Shown: positions 1 through 6,882 of the stretch, one piece after another | How the letters are laid out: every line of letters begins with the position of its first letter | Numbering within the stretch: the first letter of the stretch is position 1 | Origin: Thermoplasmata archaeon | GTDB lineage: Archaea > Thermoplasmatota > Thermoplasmata > Thermoplasmatales > Thermoplasmataceae | NCBI GenBank assembly: GCA_021797295.1 | Contig: JAKAAA010000004.1 | Coordinates: forward strand, 1 to 30,853 | DNA length: 30,853 nt | Reading direction: 5' to 3' | Made by a program: the position numbers and the translations under genes | Notes under the pieces: model-generated | What the model was told of the DNA's origin: nothing | Database searches by the model: none | What the model saw: the letters and a program-made list of their open reading frames with translations, nothing else

Positions 1-374
1 GCATGACGCAACCGAGGGGGGGGCTTTTAAATTCGGTTTACGAGATCGGGTATGCTTCGGAAAATGGAATAAGAATATATTATGATAATATTATTATTGA
101 CAGGGACATTGAAAGGATATGCTTACTTTTCAACATAAATTCCATGAGGTCCATAAGTGAGGGGACACTACTATTTACGGTTAAATCCAGATATGCAGTG
201 GAATTCATGGAAAAGTTGAGAAATTCTGGATTTAATTCAAACATCATAGGAGAGGTTACAGAGAAGAGCAAAGGAATAAAGTTGATCAGGGATAACAAAG
301 AATATGATATAAATCCAGAAGATGATCAGTTATGGAATGCAGTATCGGAAGGCATTAAGAGGGGTCTTAAATGA
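1..374 (+). CDS. HypE-like AIR synthase family protein, 3' end only
   Basis: The reading frame is open to the left edge, so only the C-terminal part is present, about 123 residues. The stretch P-R-G-G-L with a following Y-E-I, then S-E-G-T-L-L-F-T-V and I-I-G-E-V-T, matches the C-terminal (AIRS_C) half of the HypE/PurM superfamily; the R-G-G-L signature and the closing D-x-L-W fit archaeal HypE-like 'hydrogenase maturation factor' proteins better than ThiL or PurM. True HypE makes the cyano ligand of [NiFe] hydrogenases from carbamoyl phosphate, but it ends in a conserved P-R-I-C tail that is absent here, so this is a paralogue whose reaction is unknown. It overlaps thiE by 4 nt (ATGA), so the two are probably cotranscribed. 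The ATG at position 3 lies inside the conserved domain and is unlikely to be the start. Confidence 0.7.
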   Translation, partial: MTQPRGGLLNSVYEIGYASENGIRIYYDNIIIDRDIERICLLFNINSMRSISEGTLLFTVKSRYAVEFMEKLRNSGFNSNIIGEVTEKSKGIKLIRDNKEYDINPEDDQLWNAVSEGIKRGLK

Positions 375-991
375 ATATAAGGGGGCTTTACCTTGTCACG
401 CCTGAATATACCGGTGAATGGATCTTACATGCCACTGAGGAGGCATTAAAGAGCGGTATTAATGTTTTACAGTACAGGGATAAAAAATCATCATTCCGGG
501 AAAAACTCCGTATAGGTGGAAGACTAAGGGGAATGTGCAGTGAATACGGAATTCCCTTCATTGTTGACGATGATCCTGTTTTAATGGACATGCTGGATGC
601 AGACGGCATCCACATAGGGAAGGACGATGTTCCATTTGAATATATAAAATCTAGATTTCCTGGAAAAATCATAGGTGTTTCCACATACGGTAGTGTAGAA
701 GATGCGATAAAGTTCCAGAAACTCGGTACAGATTACGTGGCATTCGGATCATTTTTCAGTACACAGACAAAGGAGGATGCAACCATGTGCAATATAAATA
801 TTCTAAATAACCTGGATGGAATTACTATTCCTGTATTTGTTATAGGCGGAATAAACAGGAATAACGTTGATATGCTTCTTAAATACAGAATTTCAGGAAT
901 TGCAGTGGTATCAGCCATCTATTACAGCAGGGACATCTCCGGCGAGGTATCATTTTTTTCAGATAAATTGAAGGAATACGGAATAACCTAA
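371..991 (+). CDS. thiE: Thiamine-phosphate synthase
   Basis: This 206-residue TIM-barrel protein condenses HMP pyrophosphate with the thiazole phosphate (THZ-P) to give thiamine phosphate in the cytoplasm. Family motifs appear in order: Q-Y-R-D-K at residues 34-38, V-D-D-D at 65-68, D-G-I-H-I-G-K-D-D at 78-86, F-S-T-Q-T-K at 129-134 in the phosphate/pyrophosphate-binding region, and I-G-G-I at 158-161. Length is normal for ThiE. The ATG overlaps the stop of the upstream HypE-like gene (ATGA), indicating translational coupling. No TPP riboswitch is seen directly in front of it, though the true operon promoter lies outside the window. It links functionally to the TPP-riboswitch-controlled transporter about 20 kb away. 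Confidence 0.9.
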   Translation: MNIRGLYLVTPEYTGEWILHATEEALKSGINVLQYRDKKSSFREKLRIGGRLRGMCSEYGIPFIVDDDPVLMDMLDADGIHIGKDDVPFEYIKSRFPGKIIGVSTYGSVEDAIKFQKLGTDYVAFGSFFSTQTKEDATMCNINILNNLDGITIPVFVIGGINRNNVDMLLKYRISGIAVVSAIYYSRDISGEVSFFSDKLKEYGIT

Positions 992-1008
992 GATAATACC
1001 ACAGGAAA

Positions 1009-1031
1009 AATTATAATATATATTTATATAT
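1009..1031 (+). promoter_or_regulatory. TATA-type promoter of the COG1497 regulator
   Basis: An A/T-only run with TTATAATA and ATTTATATA lies 10-27 nt before the ATG at 1038. The spacing predicts transcription starting at or very near the start codon, that is, a leaderless mRNA separate from thiE. Confidence 0.5.
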
Positions 1032-1037
1032 ACAAAG

Positions 1038-1808
1038 ATGAAAATTGAGCAGGCTCTTATTTCTCAGTTGATGATTTTACTGAATATAAAAAACGGCAAG
1101 ACCAGACCTTCAGAAATATCAAAGGAGCTTGATATAACACTCCAGGGTGTTGTTTATCACATAAAAATTCTCAGAGAAAAAGGATTCATAGATGAAAAAA
1201 ACAATATAACAAAAGAGGGCTTTGATTTTCTTTATAACGGCCTTAACTACATAGAAGATTTTGTTCATAGTAGCCTCATCAGTATAGATTCTTCACTTGT
1301 GTGGGAGGTGATATCTGACCAGGAACTTATGTCAGGGCAGAAAGTATCACTGTATATGACTAACGGCTATCTTCATGCAGGGCCCTATGCAGGTAGCGGA
1401 GCCAACGGTATCACAGTAAAAAATTCAAAAAAAAATGAATGCACCGGAGTGACTGCCGTAAGGGAAATTATCAAAATAAAAAAATCCAAAATAATAATAG
1501 TAGCGTTCAATAATGTTGAGAAAACAACTGATATGAAGAACCTTGGCGAGACTGTAAACAATTATATTAAAGGCATAAATTTTGATTTTATAGGGATCAC
1601 CGGTGAAATGGCAAAAACACTTATTGACATGCTTGGAAGAAAGCCAGACTTCGAATACGCATCCGTAAATTCTGCTTTTGAGGCTGCAAAACGTGGTTTC
1701 ACAACCCTCATACTGGTATCTGACAGGTTTTTCCATTTTTCCCTGAATGAAATCAGAGAGCTTCAGGCGAAAAATCCCACGGTTGAACTGGATTTAAGGC
1801 ATATTTAA
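1038..1808 (+). CDS. COG1497-type winged-helix transcriptional regulator
   Basis: This is a 256-residue predicted DNA-binding protein. Residues about 5-65 form a winged helix-turn-helix (R-P-S-E-I-S-K-E-L-D-I-T then V-V-Y-H-I-K-I-L-R-E-K-G-F-I). The rest resembles the conserved sensory half of the archaeal COG1497 family: V-W-E-V-I-S-D near residue 88, an L-H-A-G stretch near 112, and A-F-E-A-A-K-R-G near 213. The family's ligand and targets are not established to my knowledge. No Cys-rich metal site is visible. The gene has its own promoter and no Shine-Dalgarno, so it is probably leaderless. Candidate targets are its neighbours thiE/HypE-like and speD, but that is only proximity. Confidence 0.7.
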   Translation: MKIEQALISQLMILLNIKNGKTRPSEISKELDITLQGVVYHIKILREKGFIDEKNNITKEGFDFLYNGLNYIEDFVHSSLISIDSSLVWEVISDQELMSGQKVSLYMTNGYLHAGPYAGSGANGITVKNSKKNECTGVTAVREIIKIKKSKIIIVAFNNVEKTTDMKNLGETVNNYIKGINFDFIGITGEMAKTLIDMLGRKPDFEYASVNSAFEAAKRGFTTLILVSDRFFHFSLNEIRELQAKNPTVELDLRHI

Positions 1809-1907
1809 CTGAAATAATGCATATCCCGCGAAAATTCAGGATTTATAATGACCTGTAACGATAAATATATTATTGAAAATATATTAATACGTATATTTGT
1901 TATTTAA

Positions 1908-1923
1908 ACTAGTCATGGCTAGT
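1908..1923. promoter_or_regulatory. Near-perfect 16-bp palindrome upstream of speD
   Basis: ACTAGTCATGGCTAGT is self-complementary at all but one symmetric pair position (14 of 16 bases match the reverse complement). It sits roughly 45-50 bp before the likely speD TATA box. It could be an activator or repressor site; the surrounding DNA is very A/T rich, so the G/C-containing dyad stands out. Confidence 0.3.
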
Positions 1924-1957
1924 ATTATAAACACGTTATGATAAAAATAAATTTTTA

Positions 1958-1980
1958 CTATTTTTATAAATATTTAAATA
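1958..1980 (+). promoter_or_regulatory. TATA-type promoter of speD
   Basis: The run TTTTTATAAATATTTAAATA is the best TATA-like element before speD. A start site 25 nt downstream would leave a leader of about 30 nt containing the GGAGG Shine-Dalgarno at 2023-2027, so speD, unlike most single genes here, is probably led by a short 5' UTR. The region 1809-2030 otherwise holds no gene. Confidence 0.4.
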
Positions 1981-2030
1981 AGACTTCATTATAAAGGTTG
2001 TTAATAGAGGTGTAAAAAATATGGAGGACG

Positions 2031-2423
2031 ATGAAAGTGGCAGTAGGGGTACATATTATAGCGGATTTATACGGTGTAGATGCAGAGTTAATATCTAGCG
2101 CTGATGGTATTTCGCCTATTATTGAAAATGCTATCAAGGAAGGAAATCTAACAGAAATTTCTTCTCAGTACTATCAATTCAGGCCGATGGGTGCCAGTGG
2201 AATAGCATTGCTGGCGGAATCCCATCTATCATTTCATACATGGCCTGAACATGGTCTGGTGACACTGGATATATACACATGCGGGGAACACAGCAACGCT
2301 GATAGGGCTTTTAATTACCTGATGAATGTGTTGCATCCGACATCAATAGAATACAAAAAACTTGAAAGGGGTAGCAAGATAGAGGAAAATGTTAAAATTG
2401 ATAACCCCCAGATGATGCTGTGA
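2031..2423 (+). CDS. speD: S-adenosylmethionine decarboxylase proenzyme
   Basis: The 130-residue protein is a class 1B (prokaryotic) AdoMet decarboxylase, supplying decarboxylated AdoMet as aminopropyl donor for spermidine-type polyamines. Self-cleavage between Glu63 and Ser64 in A-E-S-H-L-S-F-H-T-W-P-E would produce the pyruvoyl cofactor. Ser56, His69 and Cys84 occupy the places of the processing and catalytic residues Ser55, His68 and Cys83 of the Thermotoga enzyme, with a constant offset of one. The ATG at 2031 is chosen because GGAGG precedes it by 3 nt; an ATG at 2021 is in another frame that soon stops. The downstream exchanger gene follows after 4 nt. Confidence 0.95.
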   Translation: MKVAVGVHIIADLYGVDAELISSADGISPIIENAIKEGNLTEISSQYYQFRPMGASGIALLAESHLSFHTWPEHGLVTLDIYTCGEHSNADRAFNYLMNVLHPTSIEYKKLERGSKIEENVKIDNPQMML

Positions 2424-2427
2424 TATA

Positions 2428-3348
2428 TTGAGGAAAGGGTTACTTTTACTTTTTTTCTTATTGTTATTGTTTTTTCTGGATATTTTAATAGGAATTTACC
2501 ATATTACTTATGAATATAACATCCTAGTAATTCCAGATGTATTAATTTCCATCACATCCATATACACCGCCGGGGATATTTTTCTAGACGTATCGTATAG
2601 CGTTGGCAAATCCTTATCTTTCTCAGAAAAATATATAGGATTGTTTATTGTTGGATTTGCAGCTATAGTGGATGAAATTGCAATGTCTGTTATGGCAGCT
2701 GTTGAAAATCTGGGAACTGTGAGCTTCGGCACAATTCAGGGTTCAAATGTAATTACACTTCTGGCTTTTTTCATACTTATACCCTTATATTACAGAAAGG
2801 GGATCTCCAGATTTGGAATAGATTCCTATGTTATACTTGCCACATCAGTAATTCTTTTGTTCCTCTCATTTTATTTTATTAAAGTTCCATTCTATCTGGG
2901 ATTTATTACTTTAATTATATTCATTTTTTATATTTTCAAAAAAACTAAGTCAGGATCCCGCGGGGAGATTGCCCATGCAGAGGATGTGTATCCCTCTTAT
3001 TATGGAATTATGGCACTCATTATAATAGGGTTTGCCTCATATAATATGATAAATTCTGCCCTTATTATATCCTATGTAACAGGCATAAACACATTTGTTT
3101 CATCTTTCCTGCTTCTGGGCTTCTTCGGATCATTGCCTGAAATAATGATGATGTCCATAGCAACGAAGGATAGAAGGAATGATGTGTCTATTGGACTGAT
3201 AACTGGAAGTACCGTTTATAAAGAGACCATTCTTTTCTCAATAATAGCATTTATCGGAACGATGACTTTCCATAATTCATTTTTTTCCCTGATAATTATG
3301 GTAATTTTTTCATTTATCCTTGTTCTATACACTATAGTTTTCAAATAG
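2428..3348 (+). CDS. CaCA-family sodium/calcium-type cation exchanger
   Basis: This 306-residue integral membrane protein has about ten hydrophobic segments and the two alpha repeats of the Ca2+/cation antiporter superfamily: G-F-A-A-I-V-D-E near residue 76 followed by G-T-I-Q-G-S-N-V, and G-F-F-G-S-L-P-E near residue 231 followed by I-T-G-S-T-V. The acidic residues after each G-x-x-x-x motif (Glu83 and the Glu of S-L-P-E) are the expected ion ligands. The second repeat has G-S-T where G-S-N is usual. The only workable start is TTG at 2428: the frame has a stop at 2413 and no ATG until about residue 87. It lies 4 nt after speD without its own promoter, so translation is probably coupled. The transported ion is not determined. 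Confidence 0.8.
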   Translation: MRKGLLLLFFLLLLFFLDILIGIYHITYEYNILVIPDVLISITSIYTAGDIFLDVSYSVGKSLSFSEKYIGLFIVGFAAIVDEIAMSVMAAVENLGTVSFGTIQGSNVITLLAFFILIPLYYRKGISRFGIDSYVILATSVILLFLSFYFIKVPFYLGFITLIIFIFYIFKKTKSGSRGEIAHAEDVYPSYYGIMALIIIGFASYNMINSALIISYVTGINTFVSSFLLLGFFGSLPEIMMMSIATKDRRNDVSIGLITGSTVYKETILFSIIAFIGTMTFHNSFFSLIIMVIFSFILVLYTIVFK

Positions 3349-3366
3349 GTTAGCATATCAAGAATA

Positions 3367-5109
3367 TCAGTATCCCCAGAACTGGTCATCCTTTCTCTTG
3401 ATTCTTATAAGCTCTTCCATGGTTTCTTTCATATCCATGTCCAGAACCTCGGCCTTCAATTCCTTGACAATATTTGCAGGAACATCTACATACAGATCCT
3501 CTTCTGCAAATATCTGCCTGTTCAGGGTTACGCCCTCGATTGCACAGGACATTTCTGCTCCCTTATCAGCAAACTGGCAGTTGATCTCTCCATCTCTCAG
3601 GCTTTTTATGGTTCCGGCATATTTATTTTTGCTGTTAATGAGCTTGTCACCCACCTTAACTCTGCCTGAAAGTACTTTAATTCCAACTATCACCGGTTTG
3701 GCTGCCCTGAAGATATAATCTGGCATTATAATCAGTTTAGATGGTACCGGCCTGCTATTCTTGCTTTCCTCATCAAGTTCATGCTTCTTGAATTCCAGCC
3801 ACTTGTTCAAATCATCAATCATGGAATAAATAACGTTACCGGTAATAACCCGCACATTATTCGATTCCGTGGCTTCCCGGGCATCGCTTGAAACATTCAC
3901 ATTGAATCCCACTATTACCCTGTCCATGGGATTATTGAGGGTTGAAACATTGATTATATCCTTTTTGGTTATATCACCAATCTGCGCTTCCCTGATATTA
4001 ATTTTATTCTGATCCATTTCATAGGCTATTGCCTCAAGAGACCCTATTGCCTCTGCTTTTATTGTTATCCCGGTATCCGAGAGTTTTATATCAGGTTTTG
4101 ATTCCTTTATTAATTCCTCAAAGGCATTTTCAGTATTACCGTTCTTTATTGCTATTATGGATGTTCCTGATAAAACGTCCATTTTATCGGTTATTAGTAT
4201 TCTTATGCCAGCGGCAGCACTTACACTGTTTTTTTCTTCGAGCCCTTTCTTTCCGGATGTTAATATGGCTTTTACCCTGGTAACTGCCGGGCCAGTAGAA
4301 GTGTTAAGCGCTATTTTATCTCCCTTATGGAGTGTCCCCTGGTACAGTATTGTATCCAATGTTATTCCCAGCGAATCTTCCTTTTTAATTTCTATTACTG
4401 AACCACGGACAGTTTTGTTTTCGAACTGTATGCTGTTTTCAAGAAATCTTTGAGCCAGACCTGTTAAAACCATTAAAATATCCGGTATTCCAATATTTAA
4501 TTTTGCACTGACCGGAACAATAGCGAAGGATTTTGTAAAATCTGATATCCTGTCGTAACGGTCTGAGGATACACCTCTAATGTAAAGGTCATTAATTATC
4601 TTATAAATTTTCTCATCCAGAAGGTCTATGTATTCCTGCCTCTGCATCTTCAGGATGTCCATAAATGATGTGTTTTTTGCACTGATAAAATATGGTATTA
4701 AGTCTATCTTGTTTGCAGCAATTATGAATGGAGTCTTATATTTCTTTAAAACGTCTATCGATTCAATGGTCTGTGGTTTTAAGCCCTCATTGATGTCGAT
4801 GACAAGTATGGCTATATCTGCCAGGGCGCCGCCCATGGATCGCATGTTTGCAAATGCCACATGCCCTGGTGTGTCTATAAAAAGAAGACCGGGTATTTTA
4901 ATCTGAATGTTTTTAAAATAATTTTTGATATTTGTTTCAAGGGTTTTTTTATCAATATCGGTAGCACCAATTTTCTGTGTTATACCGCCAACTTCCTTCC
5001 TGGCAACCTTAGTACCACGTATATCATCGAGGAGAGTTGTCTTTCCATGATCTACATGCCCAAGGACACATACAATTGGTTCCCTTAAATTTTTTTTTGT
5101 TGTTTCCAT
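3367..5109 (-). CDS. infB: Translation initiation factor aIF5B
   Basis: This is a GTPase of about 580 residues that promotes ribosomal subunit joining, homologous to bacterial IF2 and eukaryotic eIF5B. The GTP-binding motifs are intact: G-H-V-D-H-G-K-T at 17-24 (G1), D-T-P-G-H at 79-83 (G3), N-K-I-D at 133-136 (G4) and a later V-S-A-K (G5). Domains II, III and the C-terminal IF2-like barrel follow at normal archaeal length, with no intein. It is the last gene of the ribosomal protein operon. A TTG at 5115 overlaps the ndk stop; ATG at 5109, 2 nt after that stop, is preferred here, but both are possible and would differ by two residues. Confidence 0.95.
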   Translation of the reverse strand: METTKKNLREPIVCVLGHVDHGKTTLLDDIRGTKVARKEVGGITQKIGATDIDKKTLETNIKNYFKNIQIKIPGLLFIDTPGHVAFANMRSMGGALADIAILVIDINEGLKPQTIESIDVLKKYKTPFIIAANKIDLIPYFISAKNTSFMDILKMQRQEYIDLLDEKIYKIINDLYIRGVSSDRYDRISDFTKSFAIVPVSAKLNIGIPDILMVLTGLAQRFLENSIQFENKTVRGSVIEIKKEDSLGITLDTILYQGTLHKGDKIALNTSTGPAVTRVKAILTSGKKGLEEKNSVSAAAGIRILITDKMDVLSGTSIIAIKNGNTENAFEELIKESKPDIKLSDTGITIKAEAIGSLEAIAYEMDQNKINIREAQIGDITKKDIINVSTLNNPMDRVIVGFNVNVSSDAREATESNNVRVITGNVIYSMIDDLNKWLEFKKHELDEESKNSRPVPSKLIIMPDYIFRAAKPVIVGIKVLSGRVKVGDKLINSKNKYAGTIKSLRDGEINCQFADKGAEMSCAIEGVTLNRQIFAEEDLYVDVPANIVKELKAEVLDMDMKETMEELIRIKRKDDQFWGY

Positions 5110-5111
5110 AT

Positions 5112-5531
5112 TCAATAATCCATTATCTCATTCTCATTAAAGAATATTTTATATTCATGGTTATATGCTTCCTGAGAGTCGGATGCGTGAACTATGTTTT
5201 CCTCTATGTTTAGAGAGAAGTCCCCCCTTATTGTTCCGGCTGCTGCCTTCGAACCGTCTGTTGCACCGGCAATATTTCTGCACGAAATTATTGCATTATC
5301 ACCTTCGAGTATTATTGCAACAATGGGACCTGATGTTAGGTATGATACCAGACCGTCAAAAAAAGGTTTAAGGCTATGCACACTGTAATGCTCCTTTGCC
5401 TTTGCCTCAGAAACTTTCATCAATTTGAGAGACAAAATTTTTAAACCCTTGTTTTCAAATCTGGTTATTATATTTCCTATGAGATGTCTTTTAACGCCGT
5501 CAGGCTTAATGAGCACCAATGTTCTTTCCAT
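5112..5531 (-). CDS. ndk: Nucleoside diphosphate kinase
   Basis: The 139-residue enzyme transfers the gamma phosphate between NTPs and NDPs through phosphohistidine. K-P-D-G-V-K-R at 9-15 and the catalytic His115 in N-I-V-H-A-S-D-S are conserved, and the length fits the family. It lies between the L24e and aIF5B genes with tiny gaps or overlap, an arrangement conserved in many archaea. Confidence 0.95.
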   Translation of the reverse strand: MERTLVLIKPDGVKRHLIGNIITRFENKGLKILSLKLMKVSEAKAKEHYSVHSLKPFFDGLVSYLTSGPIVAIILEGDNAIISCRNIAGATDGSKAAAGTIRGDFSLNIEENIVHASDSQEAYNHEYKIFFNENEIMDY

Positions 5532-5535
5532 ATTA

Positions 5536-5733
5536 TTACGCCTTTCTCATTTCCTTTAAGCGGTGGTATTCGTTTGTCCACTTTACATTTCTAGCTGCCC
5601 TTTTCAGGTCAATCATATTTGTTCTGCATTTTTTGGAGCAGAAATTCATTACATTCCCATCCTTCCTTATATAAATAATGCCGGATGCAGGTTCAATATC
5701 ATGCCCGCAGAAGATACACTTTCTATTTTCCAT
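5536..5733 (-). CDS. rpl24e: Ribosomal protein L24e (eL24)
   Basis: A 65-residue zinc-ribbon ribosomal protein of the large subunit. It has C-I-F-C at the N terminus and F-C-S-K-K-C about 20 residues later, giving the four zinc ligands, and ends in a basic R-N-V-K-W-T segment typical of L24e. The start is placed at ATG 5733, which has GGTGA 5 nt upstream; a GTG at 5742 lies within that Shine-Dalgarno. The gene follows S28e directly within the operon. Confidence 0.92.
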   Translation of the reverse strand: MENRKCIFCGHDIEPASGIIYIRKDGNVMNFCSKKCRTNMIDLKRAARNVKWTNEYHRLKEMRKA

Positions 5734-5738
5734 TTTGT

Positions 5739-5948
5739 TCACCTTATAGATAACCTTCTGGCTTCTCTTGCAGTTTCTCTCAGCATGAGTATATCACCTA
5801 CCTTTACAGGCCCGAGTACATTCCTTGCGATTATACGGCCCTGATCCTTGCCTTCGAGAACCCTTACCTTAACGGTTGTTGCCTCTCCGGTCATTCCAGT
5901 TCTACCCATTAGTTCTACTACTTCAGCTGGAGTTGCATCATCTGCCAT
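5739..5948 (-). CDS. rps28e: Ribosomal protein S28e (eS28)
   Basis: A 69-residue small-subunit protein with the S28e core: [12 protein letters not shown] near residue 11, [21 protein letters not shown], and the strongly conserved ending R-E-A-R-R-L. Length and sequence are typical. It sits between L7Ae and L24e as in many archaeal genomes. Confidence 0.95.
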   Translation of the reverse strand: MADDATPAEVVELMGRTGMTGEATTVKVRVLEGKDQGRIIARNVLGPVKVGDILMLRETAREARRLSIR

Positions 5949-5954
5949 AAAGCA

Positions 5955-6572
5955 TCACTCTTCACTTTCTTCTGAATCTTTGCTCTTTTTCGCTGGTTTC
6001 TTTGCAGCTTTCTTGGGCTCTTTCTTTTCCTTCTTTTCTTCCTTTGATTCAGATTCCTTTTCCTTCTTTGCAGCTTTCTTGGGCTCTTTCTTTTCCTTCT
6101 TTTCTTCCTTTGATTCCGGTTCTTCGGCTACCTCTGCGGGAGCTGGCTCAGCTACTTCTTCCTTTTTCTTTTCTTCCTTTACGGGTGCTTTCTTCTTTTC
6201 TTCCTTACCGGTTTTAGCACTTTCTATGGATGATAAAAGACTCTTATATGCCTCATCATTCTTTCCGAAATCTGTAACTGCAATTGAAGCCGCAGATGCA
6301 ATACCTACCTTTAAGCCCAGGTCATTTTTATTTTTAACATATGTATATGGAACTTTTCTCTCTTCACACAGGACAGGAATATAGAATACAACCTCAGGTG
6401 GAGATACGTCCTCTGCAATAACGACAACTTTGGCTTCCCCTCTCTCTATAGCCTTCACTACCTCATTTGTCCCTTTCTTAATCTTACCAGATCTGTATGA
6501 ATTTTCTACAAAATCCAATGCGTCTTTGACTAACGATTCGGGAGCTTCAAACTTTACATAAGTGTTTTCCAT
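5955..6572 (-). CDS. rpl7ae: Ribosomal protein L7Ae with a long Lys/Glu-rich tail
   Basis: Residues 1 to about 120 are a complete L7Ae domain, with G-T-N-E-V-V-K-A-I-E-R-G-E-A at 34-47, the E-D-V-S-P-P-E segment at 54-60 and V-P-Y-T-Y-V at 74-79. L7Ae binds kink-turns in 23S rRNA and, in archaea, box C/D and H/ACA guide RNAs and RNase P. Residues about 121-205 are an added low-complexity tail rich in Lys, Glu, Ala, Pro and Ser, holding two copies of ESKEEKKEKKEPKKAAKK (153-170 and 175-192). The usual family length is about 120 residues, so the tail is a lineage-specific extension. The gene is first in the translation operon and has GGAGG 6 nt before ATG. Confidence 0.92.
   Translation of the reverse strand: MENTYVKFEAPESLVKDALDFVENSYRSGKIKKGTNEVVKAIERGEAKVVVIAEDVSPPEVVFYIPVLCEERKVPYTYVKNKNDLGLKVGIASAASIAVTDFGKNDEAYKSLLSSIESAKTGKEEKKKAPVKEEKKKEEVAEPAPAEVAEEPESKEEKKEKKEPKKAAKKEKESESKEEKKEKKEPKKAAKKPAKKSKDSEESEE
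5998..6116. repeat. 53-bp direct repeat inside the L7Ae tail
   Basis: Positions 5998-6050 and 6064-6116 are identical over 53 bp, with a 66-bp (22-codon) period that keeps the reading frame. The identity at DNA level indicates a recent duplication. Confidence 0.9.
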
Positions 6573-6605
6573 GATAATCCTCCTTCACTTCTGCTTGGTA
6601 TTATA

Positions 6606-6622
6606 AACTGTAATATAAATAT
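6606..6622 (-). promoter_or_regulatory. TATA-type promoter of the L7Ae-S28e-L24e-ndk-aIF5B operon
   Basis: On the minus strand an AAATATTTATATTA-like element lies about 40-45 nt before the L7Ae ATG, leaving a short leader with a GGAGG Shine-Dalgarno. The 6573-6876 gap otherwise contains only this promoter and that of the divergent MFS gene; I see no RNA gene in it. Confidence 0.45.
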
Positions 6623-6851
6623 TTAGAATTACCTTATATTTCAGCACATACAGGATGTCCAGTTCTATTAATGCTCAACTGCCACCATAAATTCTGTACT
6701 TGATTATAATACATCAGTATGCCAATTTATCTTTTGAATAACAATTGAATTAGTTTTACAGAATGAAAGTTAATGCCCTGTGTGAATTTCTATTTTTATA
6801 ATGCTGGAAAATTCTGTAATACGGCGACAAAAATTCAATGTTAAACTCCAA

Positions 6852-6864
6852 ATAAATATATATA
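6852..6864 (+). promoter_or_regulatory. TATA-type promoter of the MHS transporter
   Basis: AAATATATATAAG is centred about 24 nt before ATG 6883 and 18 nt before ATG 6877, with no Shine-Dalgarno, which predicts a leaderless mRNA starting at 6883. Confidence 0.5.
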
Positions 6865-6882
6865 AGTTTTAATTCAATGTTT

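Noticed and set aside
2021..2095. ATG at 2021 as an alternative start or small ORF before speD
   Set aside because: It is in a different frame, ends after 24 codons, and its GGAGG is the Shine-Dalgarno of speD.
4029..4906. Several plus-strand ORFs opposite aIF5B
   Set aside because: They resemble no family, have shadow-like composition, and lie fully within an intact conserved gene.
5848..6384. A 178-codon Ser/Phe-rich plus-strand ORF
   Set aside because: It is the antisense of the Lys/Glu-rich L7Ae tail; lysine AAG/AAA and glutamate GAA codons read backwards give Phe, Ser and Leu, so the open frame is a by-product.
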